The position numbers and the translations under genes are program-made. The notes under the pieces are model-generated. The model was not told the origin of the DNA. It did no database searches and was given only the letters and a program-made list of their open reading frames with translations. 64,000 nt of DNA from Lysobacter sp. M2-1 (lineage in GTDB: Bacteria; Pseudomonadota; Gammaproteobacteria; Xanthomonadales; Xanthomonadaceae), in the NCBI RefSeq assembly GCF_022662495.1, contig NZ_JAKPBU010000001.1, positions 1,488,001 through 1,552,000 on the forward strand, in the 5' to 3' direction. This document shows, piece after piece, positions 8,886 to 16,159 of this stretch. Each line of letters opens with the position of its first letter. The stretch's first letter is position 1.

Positions 8886-11051
8886 ATGAGCACAGTACGT
8901 CTGGAGGCGGTGAAAAACCCGGCGGGCGGAGCCCCTGCGCAGCAGGAAATCCCGATGCAGCCCGCCTCGACCGACATCTGGGACAAGAAATACCGCCTCA
9001 AGACCAAGGCCGGCGTGCCGATCGACACCGACATCGACGCCACCTACCAGCGCGTGGCGCGGGCTCTGGCCGATGCCGAGCCCACGCCCGAGCTGCGCGC
9101 CTACTGGAACGAGCGCTTCACCTGGGCGCTGCGCCGCGGGGCGATCCCCGCCGGCCGCATCACCTCCAACGCCGGTGCGCTCGAGCACAAGCCCGCCACC
9201 AGCACCATCAACTGCACCGTGTCGGGCACCATCACCGATTCGATGGACGGCATCCTCGACAAGGTCCACGAGGCCGGCCTCACCCTGAAAGCCGGCTGCG
9301 GCATCGGCTACGAGTTCAGCACCCTGCGCCCGCGCGGCGCGTTCGTGGCCGGCGCCGGCGCGTACACCTCCGGCCCGATGTCCTTCATGGATATCTACGA
9401 CAAGATGTGCTTCACCGTGTCCTCGGCCGGCGGCCGCCGCGGCGCGCAGATGGGCACCTTCGACGTCAGCCATCCGGACGTGCGCGACTTCATCCGCGCC
9501 AAGCGCGAGGACGGCCGCCTGCGCCAGTTCAACCTCAGCTTGCTGATCACCGACGGCTTCATGCAGGCGGTGGCCGACGATGCCGACTGGCCGCTGGTGT
9601 TCCCGATCAACGAGAAGGAAATCGGCGACGTCGACCTGGCCAACGCCGACCAGGTGGTCTGGCGCGACTGGCCCACCCACACCAACTACGTGGTCCGCGA
9701 CGACGGCATGGTCGCCTGCAAGGTCTACGGCCACCTCAAGGCCCGGCACCTGTGGGACATGATCATGGTGTCCACCTACGACTACGCCGAGCCGGGCTTC
9801 ATCCTGATCGACAAGGTCAACGAGATGAACAACAACTGGTGGTGCGAGAACATCCGCGCCACCAACCCCTGCGGCGAACAGCCGCTGCCGCCCTACGGCG
9901 CCTGCCTGCTGGGTTCGGTCAACCTGACCAAGTTCGTGCGCAACGCCTTCACCGACCAGGCCAGCTTCGACTGGGAGGAATACAAGGAAGTCGTGCGCGT
10001 GTTCACCCGCATGCTCGACAACGTGGTCGAGGTCAACGGCCTGCCCCTGCAGCAGCAGCGCGACGAGATCCTGCGCAAGCGCCGCCACGGCATGGGCTTC
10101 CTGGGCCTGGGCAGCACCGTGACCATGCTCAAGATGAAGTACGGCAGCAAGGAGAGCTGCGAGTTCACCGAGCGCATCGCCCGCGACATGGCGGTGGCCG
10201 GCTGGGAAGTCGCGCTCAGCCTGGCCGAGGAAAAGGGCCCGGCGCCGATCATGGAGGAGCGCTTCACCGTCACCGCCGAGATGCTGCGCAAGCGCCCGGA
10301 AATGGCGGCCGACGGCTGGAAGCTCGGCCAGGAAATCCCCGGCAAGGTGCTGCACGCCAAGTACAGCCGCTACATGCAGAAGGTCGCCGAAGTGGCGCCC
10401 GAGCTGGTCGAGCAGCTGGCCGAAACCGGCGCGCGCTTCACCCACCACAGCTCGATCGCGCCCACCGGCACCATCTCGCTGAGCCTGGCCAACAACGCCA
10501 GCAACGGCATCGAGCCCAGCTTCGCCCACCACTACAGCCGCAACGTGATCCGCGAGGGCAAGAAGACCAAGGAGAAGGTCGACGTGTTCTCCTTCGAGCT
10601 GCTGGCCTACCGCCACCTGGTCAATCCCAAGGCCGTGCCGTTCGCCGAGGACCCGGCCGCCAAGCTGCCGGACTACTTCATCTCGGCCGACGACATCACC
10701 CCCAAGGAGCACGTCGACGTGCAGGCCGCGGCGCAGAAGTGGGTGGACAGCTCCATCTCCAAGACCGCCAACGTCCCCACGGATTACCCGTACGAGGACT
10801 TCAAGGACATCTACCGCTACGCCCACCAGCAGGGCCTGAAGGGTTGCACCACCTTCCGCTTCAACCCGGCCGCCTTCCAGGGCGTGCTGGTCAAGGAAGC
10901 GGACCTGGAAAACACCCTCTACCGTTTCGAGCTGGAGGACGGCTCCACCGTCGAGGTCAAGGGCAACGAGCAGATCGAATACGACGGCGAAATGCACACC
11001 GCGGCGAACCTGTTCGACGCGTTGAAGGAAGGCTATTACGGCAAGTTCTGA
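8886..11051 (+). CDS. nrdJa: Adenosylcobalamin-dependent (class II) ribonucleotide reductase, catalytic subunit
   Basis: 721 residues. Reduces ribonucleotides to deoxyribonucleotides using a radical generated from adenosylcobalamin. Landmarks: NCTVSGT (substrate-site Cys near residue 110), NPCGEQPLPP (radical Cys near 329 and catalytic Glu near 331) and APTGTISLSLANNASNGIEP near 525-544. The protein ends at GYYGKF with no C-terminal redox Cys pair, which fits the split NrdJa/NrdJb arrangement known from Pseudomonas aeruginosa; the missing tail is encoded at 11920-12777. The frame extends upstream to 8724, but ATG 8886 has a GGAG site and starts the family sequence. Confidence 0.93.
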   Translation: MSTVRLEAVKNPAGGAPAQQEIPMQPASTDIWDKKYRLKTKAGVPIDTDIDATYQRVARALADAEPTPELRAYWNERFTWALRRGAIPAGRITSNAGALEHKPATSTINCTVSGTITDSMDGILDKVHEAGLTLKAGCGIGYEFSTLRPRGAFVAGAGAYTSGPMSFMDIYDKMCFTVSSAGGRRGAQMGTFDVSHPDVRDFIRAKREDGRLRQFNLSLLITDGFMQAVADDADWPLVFPINEKEIGDVDLANADQVVWRDWPTHTNYVVRDDGMVACKVYGHLKARHLWDMIMVSTYDYAEPGFILIDKVNEMNNNWWCENIRATNPCGEQPLPPYGACLLGSVNLTKFVRNAFTDQASFDWEEYKEVVRVFTRMLDNVVEVNGLPLQQQRDEILRKRRHGMGFLGLGSTVTMLKMKYGSKESCEFTERIARDMAVAGWEVALSLAEEKGPAPIMEERFTVTAEMLRKRPEMAADGWKLGQEIPGKVLHAKYSRYMQKVAEVAPELVEQLAETGARFTHHSSIAPTGTISLSLANNASNGIEPSFAHHYSRNVIREGKKTKEKVDVFSFELLAYRHLVNPKAVPFAEDPAAKLPDYFISADDITPKEHVDVQAAAQKWVDSSISKTANVPTDYPYEDFKDIYRYAHQQGLKGCTTFRFNPAAFQGVLVKEADLENTLYRFELEDGSTVEVKGNEQIEYDGEMHTAANLFDALKEGYYGKF

Positions 11052-11058
11052 ACACGCT

Positions 11059-11081
11059 CCCTCCCCCGATTGCGGGGAGGG
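11059..11081. terminator. Hairpin after nrdJa
   Basis: CCCTCCCC and GGGGAGGG form an 8-bp perfect stem around a 7-nt loop just after the nrdJa stop. There is no T-run, so it may be an mRNA-processing or dispersed repeat hairpin rather than a true terminator. A longer relative follows the next gene (11819-11844). Confidence 0.5.
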
Positions 11082-11246
11082 TCGGGTGGGTGCGCGGCGC
11101 AAGCACGCGGCCTACACGCTGCAAAGCATGCAAGTCGGGTATAGGATCGCGCCAGCAGTCAACCTGCTCGCAGTACCCGTGAAACATCGCAACCTGCAAC
11201 GCAAACAGAACTTCCACCCGATTGACCGCCCTTAAGGAGGGCACCC

Positions 11247-11807
11247 ATGGCCAGGAAAAAGAGCAAGGGCAACGGCGTGACCGCAACCATTTCGGCCGCC
11301 GCCAGCAACGTCGCCGACACCGCCGCCAACGTCGGCAGCACCATCGCCTCCACCGCCGGCGGCGCCGTCGCCACGGTCAAGAAGGCCGCTTCCAAGGCAA
11401 CCAAGGCCGTCAGCAAGACCGCGGCCACCGCCAAGAAGGCGGTCACCAAGCGCGTCACCAAGGCCAAGAAGACCCTGGCCGGTGCCAGCGCCGCCGCCAA
11501 GAAGGAAGTCGCCGCACTGCGCCGCAAGGGCGCCGGCAAGAAGGCCGCCAAGAAGAAGACGGCGAAGAAGTCGACGGCCAGAAAGGCACCGGCCAAGAAG
11601 GCCGCCGCCAAGAAGGCCGCACCGCGCAAGGCGGCCAAGAAGTCGACGGCCCGCAAGGCCACCGCCAAGCGCGCCGTGAGCAAGGCCGCCAAGGCCGTGC
11701 GCAAGTCCACCGCCACCGCCAAGCGCAAGACCGCCGGCGTGGCGAAGAAGGCCAAGCGCAGCGCCGCAGGCAAGAAGGCCGCCGCCACCCGCGCGGCGAA
11801 GAAGTAA
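11247..11807 (+). CDS. Histone H1-like Lys/Ala-rich protein
   Basis: 186 residues. After an Ala/Ser/Thr-rich N-terminus (residues 1-50), the protein is a run of degenerate AAKK, KKAAAK and STARKA units to its end, strongly basic and without hydrophobic core. This is the composition of bacterial histone H1-like (AlgP/Hc1-type) proteins that bind DNA non-specifically. The ATG at 11247 follows a strong AAGGAGG site. It sits between nrdJa and nrdJb on the same strand, with hairpins on both sides, so co-transcription is possible but attenuated. Repeat-rich coding DNA here is prone to length variation between strains. Confidence 0.85.
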   Translation: MARKKSKGNGVTATISAAASNVADTAANVGSTIASTAGGAVATVKKAASKATKAVSKTAATAKKAVTKRVTKAKKTLAGASAAAKKEVAALRRKGAGKKAAKKKTAKKSTARKAPAKKAAAKKAAPRKAAKKSTARKATAKRAVSKAAKAVRKSTATAKRKTAGVAKKAKRSAAGKKAAATRAAKK

Positions 11808-11818
11808 GCCATTCCTCT

Positions 11819-11844
11819 CCCTCCCCTGCGAAGGCAGGGGAGGG
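11819..11844. terminator. Hairpin after the H1-like gene
   Basis: An 11-bp perfect stem, CCCTCCCCTGC / GCAGGGGAGGG, closes a GAAG tetraloop 9 bp after the stop. It is followed by a G-rich rather than T-rich stretch. It is the same class of dispersed CCCTCCCC hairpin seen after nrdJa. Confidence 0.6.
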
Positions 11845-11919
11845 TTGGGGAGGGGTGCTCTCCATCGCCTGTCGCCCCCATATCAATAGCAACACGCACT
11901 GCACCAGGACCCACACGCA

Positions 11920-12777
11920 ATGGCCGTCAAGATCGACAAGAAAATCAAGGGATACGCCGTGGTCACCCCCGAGGACAAGGCGCGCGAAGGCGCAGCCCCG
12001 GTCTCCGGCGAAAGCGTGCCCCGCTCCACGATCGAGGCGGAAGTCTCGGCCAAGCCCATGGCCGACGTGATCCAGATGCACGAGCGCATCGAGCGCCCGG
12101 AAGTGCTGATCGGCTCCACCTACAAGATCAAGTCGCCGCTGGTGGAACACGCCATGTACGTGACCATCAACGACATCGTGCTCAACGCCGGCTCCGAGCA
12201 CGAGCAGCGCCGCCCGTTCGAGGTCTTCATCAACTCCAAGTCGATGGAGCACTTCCAGTGGATCGTGGCCCTGACCCGGATCATGTCCGCCGTGTTCCGC
12301 AAGGGCGGCGACGTGACCTTCATCGTCGAGGAGATGAAGGCCGTGTTCGACCCCAAGGGCGGCTACTTCAAGGCCGGCGGCGTGTACATGCCCAGCCTGG
12401 TCGCCGAGCTCGGCACGATAGTGGAAGACCACCTCAAGACCATCGGCCTGATGCACGACCCGGAACTGAGCGAACACCAGCGCGCCATGATCGCCGAAAA
12501 GCGCCGCGCCTACGACGAACAGCAGAACAACGGCTCAAAAAAAAACGCTGAAGTAGCCAAGACCTCCGCTCGCACCGAGCAGCGGAGCGAAGTCGAAGGG
12601 CAAGCCCCCGACCGCAGCACCGCCGAAGGCCGCTCTGAGGAAGTCATCGAAGTCACCGGCGACGGCGCGTCTTTCCCGCCGTCCGCCACCATGTGCCACA
12701 AGTGCAACACCAAAGCCATTGTGATCATGGATGGGTGTGCGACTTGTTTGAATTGTGGGTATAGCAAGTGCGGATAA
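11920..12777 (+). CDS. nrdJb: NrdJb, accessory/redox subunit of split class II ribonucleotide reductase
   Basis: 285 residues. Residues about 45-185 form a TSCPD-type domain (contains EVLIGSTYKIKSPLVEHAMY and GDVTFIVEEMKAVFD). A low-complexity linker (about 200-255) follows, then a Cys-rich tail with CHKC, CATC and CGYSKCG. In P. aeruginosa the corresponding tail re-reduces the active-site disulfide of NrdJa, and both parts are needed for activity. Unusual points: a run of nine A (12537-12545) at a codon boundary forming a slippery heptamer, and a stretch at 12574-12606 that looks like a dispersed genomic repeat read in frame. Both fall in the linker, between the TSCPD domain and the Cys tail. 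Confidence 0.88.
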   Translation: MAVKIDKKIKGYAVVTPEDKAREGAAPVSGESVPRSTIEAEVSAKPMADVIQMHERIERPEVLIGSTYKIKSPLVEHAMYVTINDIVLNAGSEHEQRRPFEVFINSKSMEHFQWIVALTRIMSAVFRKGGDVTFIVEEMKAVFDPKGGYFKAGGVYMPSLVAELGTIVEDHLKTIGLMHDPELSEHQRAMIAEKRRAYDEQQNNGSKKNAEVAKTSARTEQRSEVEGQAPDRSTAEGRSEEVIEVTGDGASFPPSATMCHKCNTKAIVIMDGCATCLNCGYSKCG

Positions 12778-12803
12778 GGCGTCTTGCGATCCATGCCTAA
12801 GGC

Positions 12804-12839
12804 AAAGGGTTAGGTCCAGCAAAGGGCTTAACCCTTTTT
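12804..12839 (+). terminator. Rho-independent terminator after nrdJb
   Basis: AAAGGGTTA (12804-12812) pairs perfectly with TAACCCTTT (12829-12837) around a 16-nt loop and runs into a T tract. It marks the end of the nrd block and the start of lower-GC DNA. Confidence 0.65.
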
Positions 12840-12851
12840 AGTTTATGGCCT

Positions 12852-12880
12852 TTGTTGATTGCGGTTTGCGTAGCTATATT
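12852..12880 (+). promoter_or_regulatory. Candidate promoter of the dNTPase-nucleotidyltransferase pair
   Basis: TTGTTG (12852-12857), a 17-bp spacer and TATATT (12875-12880) make a plausible sigma-70 promoter 22 bp upstream of the ATG at 12903. The short 5' region contains the GGAGG ribosome-binding site and no obvious operator. Confidence 0.4.
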
Positions 12881-12902
12881 GAGCAGAGCAACTGGAGGAA
12901 AC

Positions 12903-14342
12903 ATGTTGGCGAAGGCGCTCAATTGGGAAAATCTCCTCGCGACCGATCGGCTCGATGGCCCAGATAGAAAAAAAAGCATTCATGCGAAAATAATTGATCA
13001 CAGAACCGATCATGAGCGTGACTTCGATCGGGTCGTTTTCTGCGCTCCCGTCCGTCGACTAAAGGACAAAACACAGGTTTTCCCTCTCGACATGCACGAT
13101 GGGGTCAGGACGCGGCTCACGCATTCAATAGAAGTCTCAAACCTTGCTCGGTCAATGGGCACGTCGATTTCGTACGATGTGCAGGAGATAGCCGCTGTTC
13201 CGAATTCAAGTAGGAATGTGCCTGCTCTGCTCGCGGCAATTGCATTGACTCATGACTTAGGTAATCCGCCATTCGGTCACCAAGGTGAAGTCGCGATCCA
13301 GCAATGGGTTGCTTCTAGGGAGGATGAGATCCGTGCGCTGACCACTAAAAGGGAGTTCAAGGCAGCCCTATTCAAAGATTTCCTTCATTTTGAAGGAAAT
13401 GCTCAAGGATTCCGTATTCTTGCGAGACTTCAGCATCAAGACCATCGCTCATCTCTGCGGCTGACAGCGTCTACGCTAAGGTCATTCATGAAGTATCCGT
13501 GGTCGTCAGAGCGGATATCTGATTCAAGCGATTCAACCAAGTTTGGCTTCTTTCAATCTGAGAAGAATGTCTTTGAGTGGGCAAGCGCGAAAACTGGTTG
13601 CGAGGGGCGCCATCCACTTAGTTATCTGATGGAGGCGTGCGATGACATCGCATATTCCGTTCTCGACATTGAGGATGCGGTTAAAAAGGAATTGATCAGC
13701 GTTGCTGACTTGGCTGTATTTATGGGTTCTATCGAGTATCGAGACGATGATCGCGTGAACGAATTGATAGCCCAGTATCGGGACGACAGGGATTGGTTGA
13801 GTTCTTTAACCATGCCTGGAGAGGACGGCAAGCAGGTACAAATAAGCAATAAAGAGATACGAGATTCGCAGGTAGATCTACTTCGAAGCTATGCAATCGG
13901 GTTGATGGTTTCAGATGCTATTGAGCGGTTTAAGGAGTTGGTCATCGATGGCATGCTTGGAAAAATAGAGAAAGACATAGCAGGTGATTTTAGATCCGCC
14001 GTTTTAATGAAGGCTCTGAAGAAGTTTGCAAAGCTAAGAGTTTACAAGCATCCCGATGTCCTGAAAGCTGAGTTACAAGGGCATCGCGTTATTCCAGCAC
14101 TCATGGATGTGTTCTGGAGGTCAGTGGTCAATCATCATCGGGGGACTCAATCCAAGATTGACGAGTATGTTATGTCGCTTATATCTCCGAATTACATAAG
14201 GGTTAGTAAGCAATCAGAAGATTTGAAATTACCGCTTTGGTATCGGCAATTGCAACTTGTATGTGATCAAGTATGTGGAATGACGGATTCATTTGCGATA
14301 CGCACGTACGACTCTCTTTCTGAGCTAGGCGCTATTAGGTAG
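12903..14342 (+). CDS. dGTPase-like HD-domain dNTP triphosphohydrolase
   Basis: 479 residues. The N-terminus has the dNTPase signature RDFDRVVFCAPVRRLKDKTQ (about 39-58). HD-domain metal ligands follow: RLTHSIEV (His near 74), THDLGNPPFGHQGE (His/Asp 117-118, His 126) and EACDDIAYS (Asp near 247-248). The family hydrolyses dNTPs to nucleosides and triphosphate; several members protect bacteria from phage by depleting dNTPs. TGGAGG precedes the ATG at 12903; the 17 upstream codons of the frame lack family sequence. GC is clearly below the neighbourhood, codon use is relaxed, and the next gene starts 5 bp after the stop. It is not the usual chromosomal dgt context, and it lies directly after nrdJab. 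Confidence 0.85.
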   Translation: MLAKALNWENLLATDRLDGPDRKKSIHAKIIDHRTDHERDFDRVVFCAPVRRLKDKTQVFPLDMHDGVRTRLTHSIEVSNLARSMGTSISYDVQEIAAVPNSSRNVPALLAAIALTHDLGNPPFGHQGEVAIQQWVASREDEIRALTTKREFKAALFKDFLHFEGNAQGFRILARLQHQDHRSSLRLTASTLRSFMKYPWSSERISDSSDSTKFGFFQSEKNVFEWASAKTGCEGRHPLSYLMEACDDIAYSVLDIEDAVKKELISVADLAVFMGSIEYRDDDRVNELIAQYRDDRDWLSSLTMPGEDGKQVQISNKEIRDSQVDLLRSYAIGLMVSDAIERFKELVIDGMLGKIEKDIAGDFRSAVLMKALKKFAKLRVYKHPDVLKAELQGHRVIPALMDVFWRSVVNHHRGTQSKIDEYVMSLISPNYIRVSKQSEDLKLPLWYRQLQLVCDQVCGMTDSFAIRTYDSLSELGAIR

Positions 14343-14347
14343 CCAAA

Positions 14348-15112
14348 ATGGCGGCATCTCAAGTTGATGGAAGGCTAAGGCGTTACGTGCTTGCGCTAAA
14401 GAAGCACGATGGTCTCGCGTCTTTCATTCAATCGATTAATAGTTTCGGCGAAGCCTACATTTTTGGTGGCGCAGCGCGCGATGTCGCGTTCGTTGGTCAA
14501 GGTGTTGTGAATGACCTAGACATAATCGTTTCGGGGGGAATAGACCTGGAAGAGTTGAATAAATTCTCTGAAAGCTGGCATCGAACCAACTTTGGTGGTC
14601 TGAGAGGAGTTGTAGGTCGTTTCGACGTTGATATATGGGATTTGAGAAAGAGCTACGCATTTCGATATGACAGCTCTAGTTTCATATCAGTCCGAAACTT
14701 GCTAAACACTGTGTGCTTTTCCACTGACGGAATTGCCGTTTCTCTGAAGAGCGGGAGATCGATCACGAGTCCAGCATTTGATAGGGCGTTCTCGTCAAAA
14801 CGGCTCGATTTCATTGTTCCACCAACGAAGCCGGAGCCTGTCGTGGCGGCACGTATTGCCAGGCTTATGATGAAGCTTGAGCTTGAACTGACTCCTTCAG
14901 TAGCGAGCTACTTCATCAGTTGCTACGAGACCTTCGGCGTCTCCGAGCTCATAAAGGCCGAGTCGAGATGGGGTGGGAAGCGGATGCTTAACGAAGTGTC
15001 CATCGAGCTAATCAAGGCCGATATAGATAATGCAATTCGATCAGTCTATCGCCGGCTTGCGGACGAAGCTTCTGGCAGAGCGCAGAAGCAGCAGATGGGG
15101 CATCCCTCATAA
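14348..15112 (+). CDS. Pol-beta-superfamily nucleotidyltransferase (CCA/poly(A)-polymerase head-like), partner of the dNTPase
   Basis: 254 residues. YIFGGAARDVAF (GG at 40-41, RD at 44-45) followed by NDLDIIV (D56-x-D58), then RFDVDIWDLR, is the GG...RD...DxD active-site arrangement of the poly(A)-polymerase/CCA-adding nucleotidyltransferase head. A helical C-terminal part (about 160-240) is shorter than, and unlike, the RNA-binding arm of housekeeping CCA enzymes. A role in tRNA maturation is therefore unlikely, and substrate and base preference are unknown. It starts 5 bp after the dNTPase stop with only a weak ribosome-binding site, which suggests translational coupling. Low GC as in its partner. 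The two-gene pairing is the most unusual feature of the window. Confidence 0.7.
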   Translation: MAASQVDGRLRRYVLALKKHDGLASFIQSINSFGEAYIFGGAARDVAFVGQGVVNDLDIIVSGGIDLEELNKFSESWHRTNFGGLRGVVGRFDVDIWDLRKSYAFRYDSSSFISVRNLLNTVCFSTDGIAVSLKSGRSITSPAFDRAFSSKRLDFIVPPTKPEPVVAARIARLMMKLELELTPSVASYFISCYETFGVSELIKAESRWGGKRMLNEVSIELIKADIDNAIRSVYRRLADEASGRAQKQQMGHPS

Positions 15113-15180
15113 GGTTTGCACGGCAGTCAGTCTCTGATCCGTATCGCACCTATTCTTTCCGTCCGGAATCGGGATGGAAC

Positions 15181-15211
15181 GTTGCCAAGAGTTGTTAGAG
15201 AGGTTGGCAAC
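15181..15211. repeat. Perfect 8-bp inverted repeat downstream of the nucleotidyltransferase
   Basis: GTTGCCAA (15181-15188) and TTGGCAAC (15204-15211) are exact complements separated by 15 nt. They could fold as a hairpin ending the two-gene transcript, but there is no T-run. Confidence 0.45.
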
Positions 15212-15217
15212 CGAATT

Positions 15218-15266
15218 TAAAGGGGAAGGAGGAAATTGAGCCGCGCTAATTCCCTCAGTCCCTTTT
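15218..15266. repeat. RAYT/REP-type palindrome (AAAGGGG-AGG...CCCT-CCC-TTT), copy 1
   Basis: An imperfect palindrome: arms TTAAAGGGGAAGGAGGAAAT and (inverted) AATTCCCTCAGTCCCTTTT, about 10 nt apart, with the central GAGCCGCGCTAAT typical of this family. Similar elements recur at 17437, 20817, 24121 and 31097. Elements of this type accompany REP-associated tyrosine transposases; no such transposase is present in the window. Confidence 0.6.
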
Positions 15267-15282
15267 GCGGCAAGGGGACGCC

Positions 15283-15948
15283 ATGGAACGTCAGGAACCA
15301 AAGATGGGCCAGGACATGGCCGTAGAACGGCTGGAGCGCGTCAGGTATGGAACTCGCGCGCTGCATGGTGCGCTTGAGCCTCTCTGGGATGAGTTGCCAG
15401 AACCTACTAGCAAGCGCGTACTGGCGGTGCGCGGTTTCGCGAACATAGTCAGACAGCATGTGGCGGCCCAGTGGATTCTCGTGCAACAGGAGCTGGATGT
15501 CTCCGCAACGGCACTTGTTCGGCCGACCTATGAAGCGTTGGTGCGCGCCATCTGGCTATTACGCGGCGCCCAGGATGCATGGGTTGCTGGCTTTTTCACC
15601 CCTCGCCAGGAAGCAGTCGAATCTGATGCAGAGACCCGCAAGGGTCCTGACGTAACCGCAATGCTGGAAGTCATTGCGCTGCATCATCCCGCCGACATCC
15701 ACCAGCCACTCGTCGCATTGAAGGAAGCGACATGGCGTGCCATGCACTCCTATGTGCATGGCGGCATCCGGCCCGTTGTCCAGAGCTTTGTCGCCTTCCC
15801 GCACTGGGAGGCGGGGTCGCTACTCATCAACGCCAACGGCATGCTAATGCTGGCGACGAACGTCGCCCGCATGGCCCATGGCCTAAGCTCGCCCACGTTG
15901 TCAGTGTTGCAGCAGCAATATGCGGACTGTCTACCGAACGCCGGGTGA
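15283..15948 (+). CDS. Orphan all-helical protein, DUF5677/DUF6988-like
   Basis: 221 residues, predicted mostly helical. LVRPTYEALVRAIWLLRGA (about 73-92) and MHSYVHGG (about 149-156) are the recognisable blocks. They resemble a class of helical proteins of unknown function (DUF5677/DUF6988-like) common in accessory DNA of Xanthomonadaceae; the assignment is by eye and tentative. The RATxYEALVR-plus-SYVHGG pattern recalls HEPN-type helical domains but lacks a clear Rx4-6H motif. ATG 15283 is preferred over TTG 15265. Its AAGGGG ribosome-binding site lies in or next to repeat copy 1, so the repeat may supply its translation start. Confidence 0.6.
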   Translation: MERQEPKMGQDMAVERLERVRYGTRALHGALEPLWDELPEPTSKRVLAVRGFANIVRQHVAAQWILVQQELDVSATALVRPTYEALVRAIWLLRGAQDAWVAGFFTPRQEAVESDAETRKGPDVTAMLEVIALHHPADIHQPLVALKEATWRAMHSYVHGGIRPVVQSFVAFPHWEAGSLLINANGMLMLATNVARMAHGLSSPTLSVLQQQYADCLPNAG

Positions 15949-16035
15949 GAAGGATCGACTGGCAGTGCTTAATTAACCGGTCCGAGGAATCAGGGGGCGC
16001 TCACAGGGGATTGATAATCCCCGTGTCTGGAAAAA

Positions 16036-16062
16036 AAGGCATCAGGGACAGTTTCTAAGCCA
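16036..16062. repeat. Half-site of the CAGGGACAGTTTCT repeat family
   Basis: The motif CATCAGGGACAGTTTCTAAG matches the CTCAGGGACAGTTTCTAC half at 19741-19758 and is the complement of the arm at 32616-32628. It lies in the 211-bp gap between two orphan genes. Confidence 0.5.
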
Positions 16063-16159
16063 CACTGTCGAGGCGGTCCGCGCGGGGCGCAATATTCGCC
16101 AAAGCGGAAGACGGTCCTATATCCGCCAGTACTGGGTTGGAACTGGGAGGAGAGGAGAA

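Noticed and set aside
8703-11102. 799-codon minus-strand frame antisense to nrdJa
   Set aside because: Val/Gly/His-rich translation with no motifs, entirely opposite a catalytic reductase gene.
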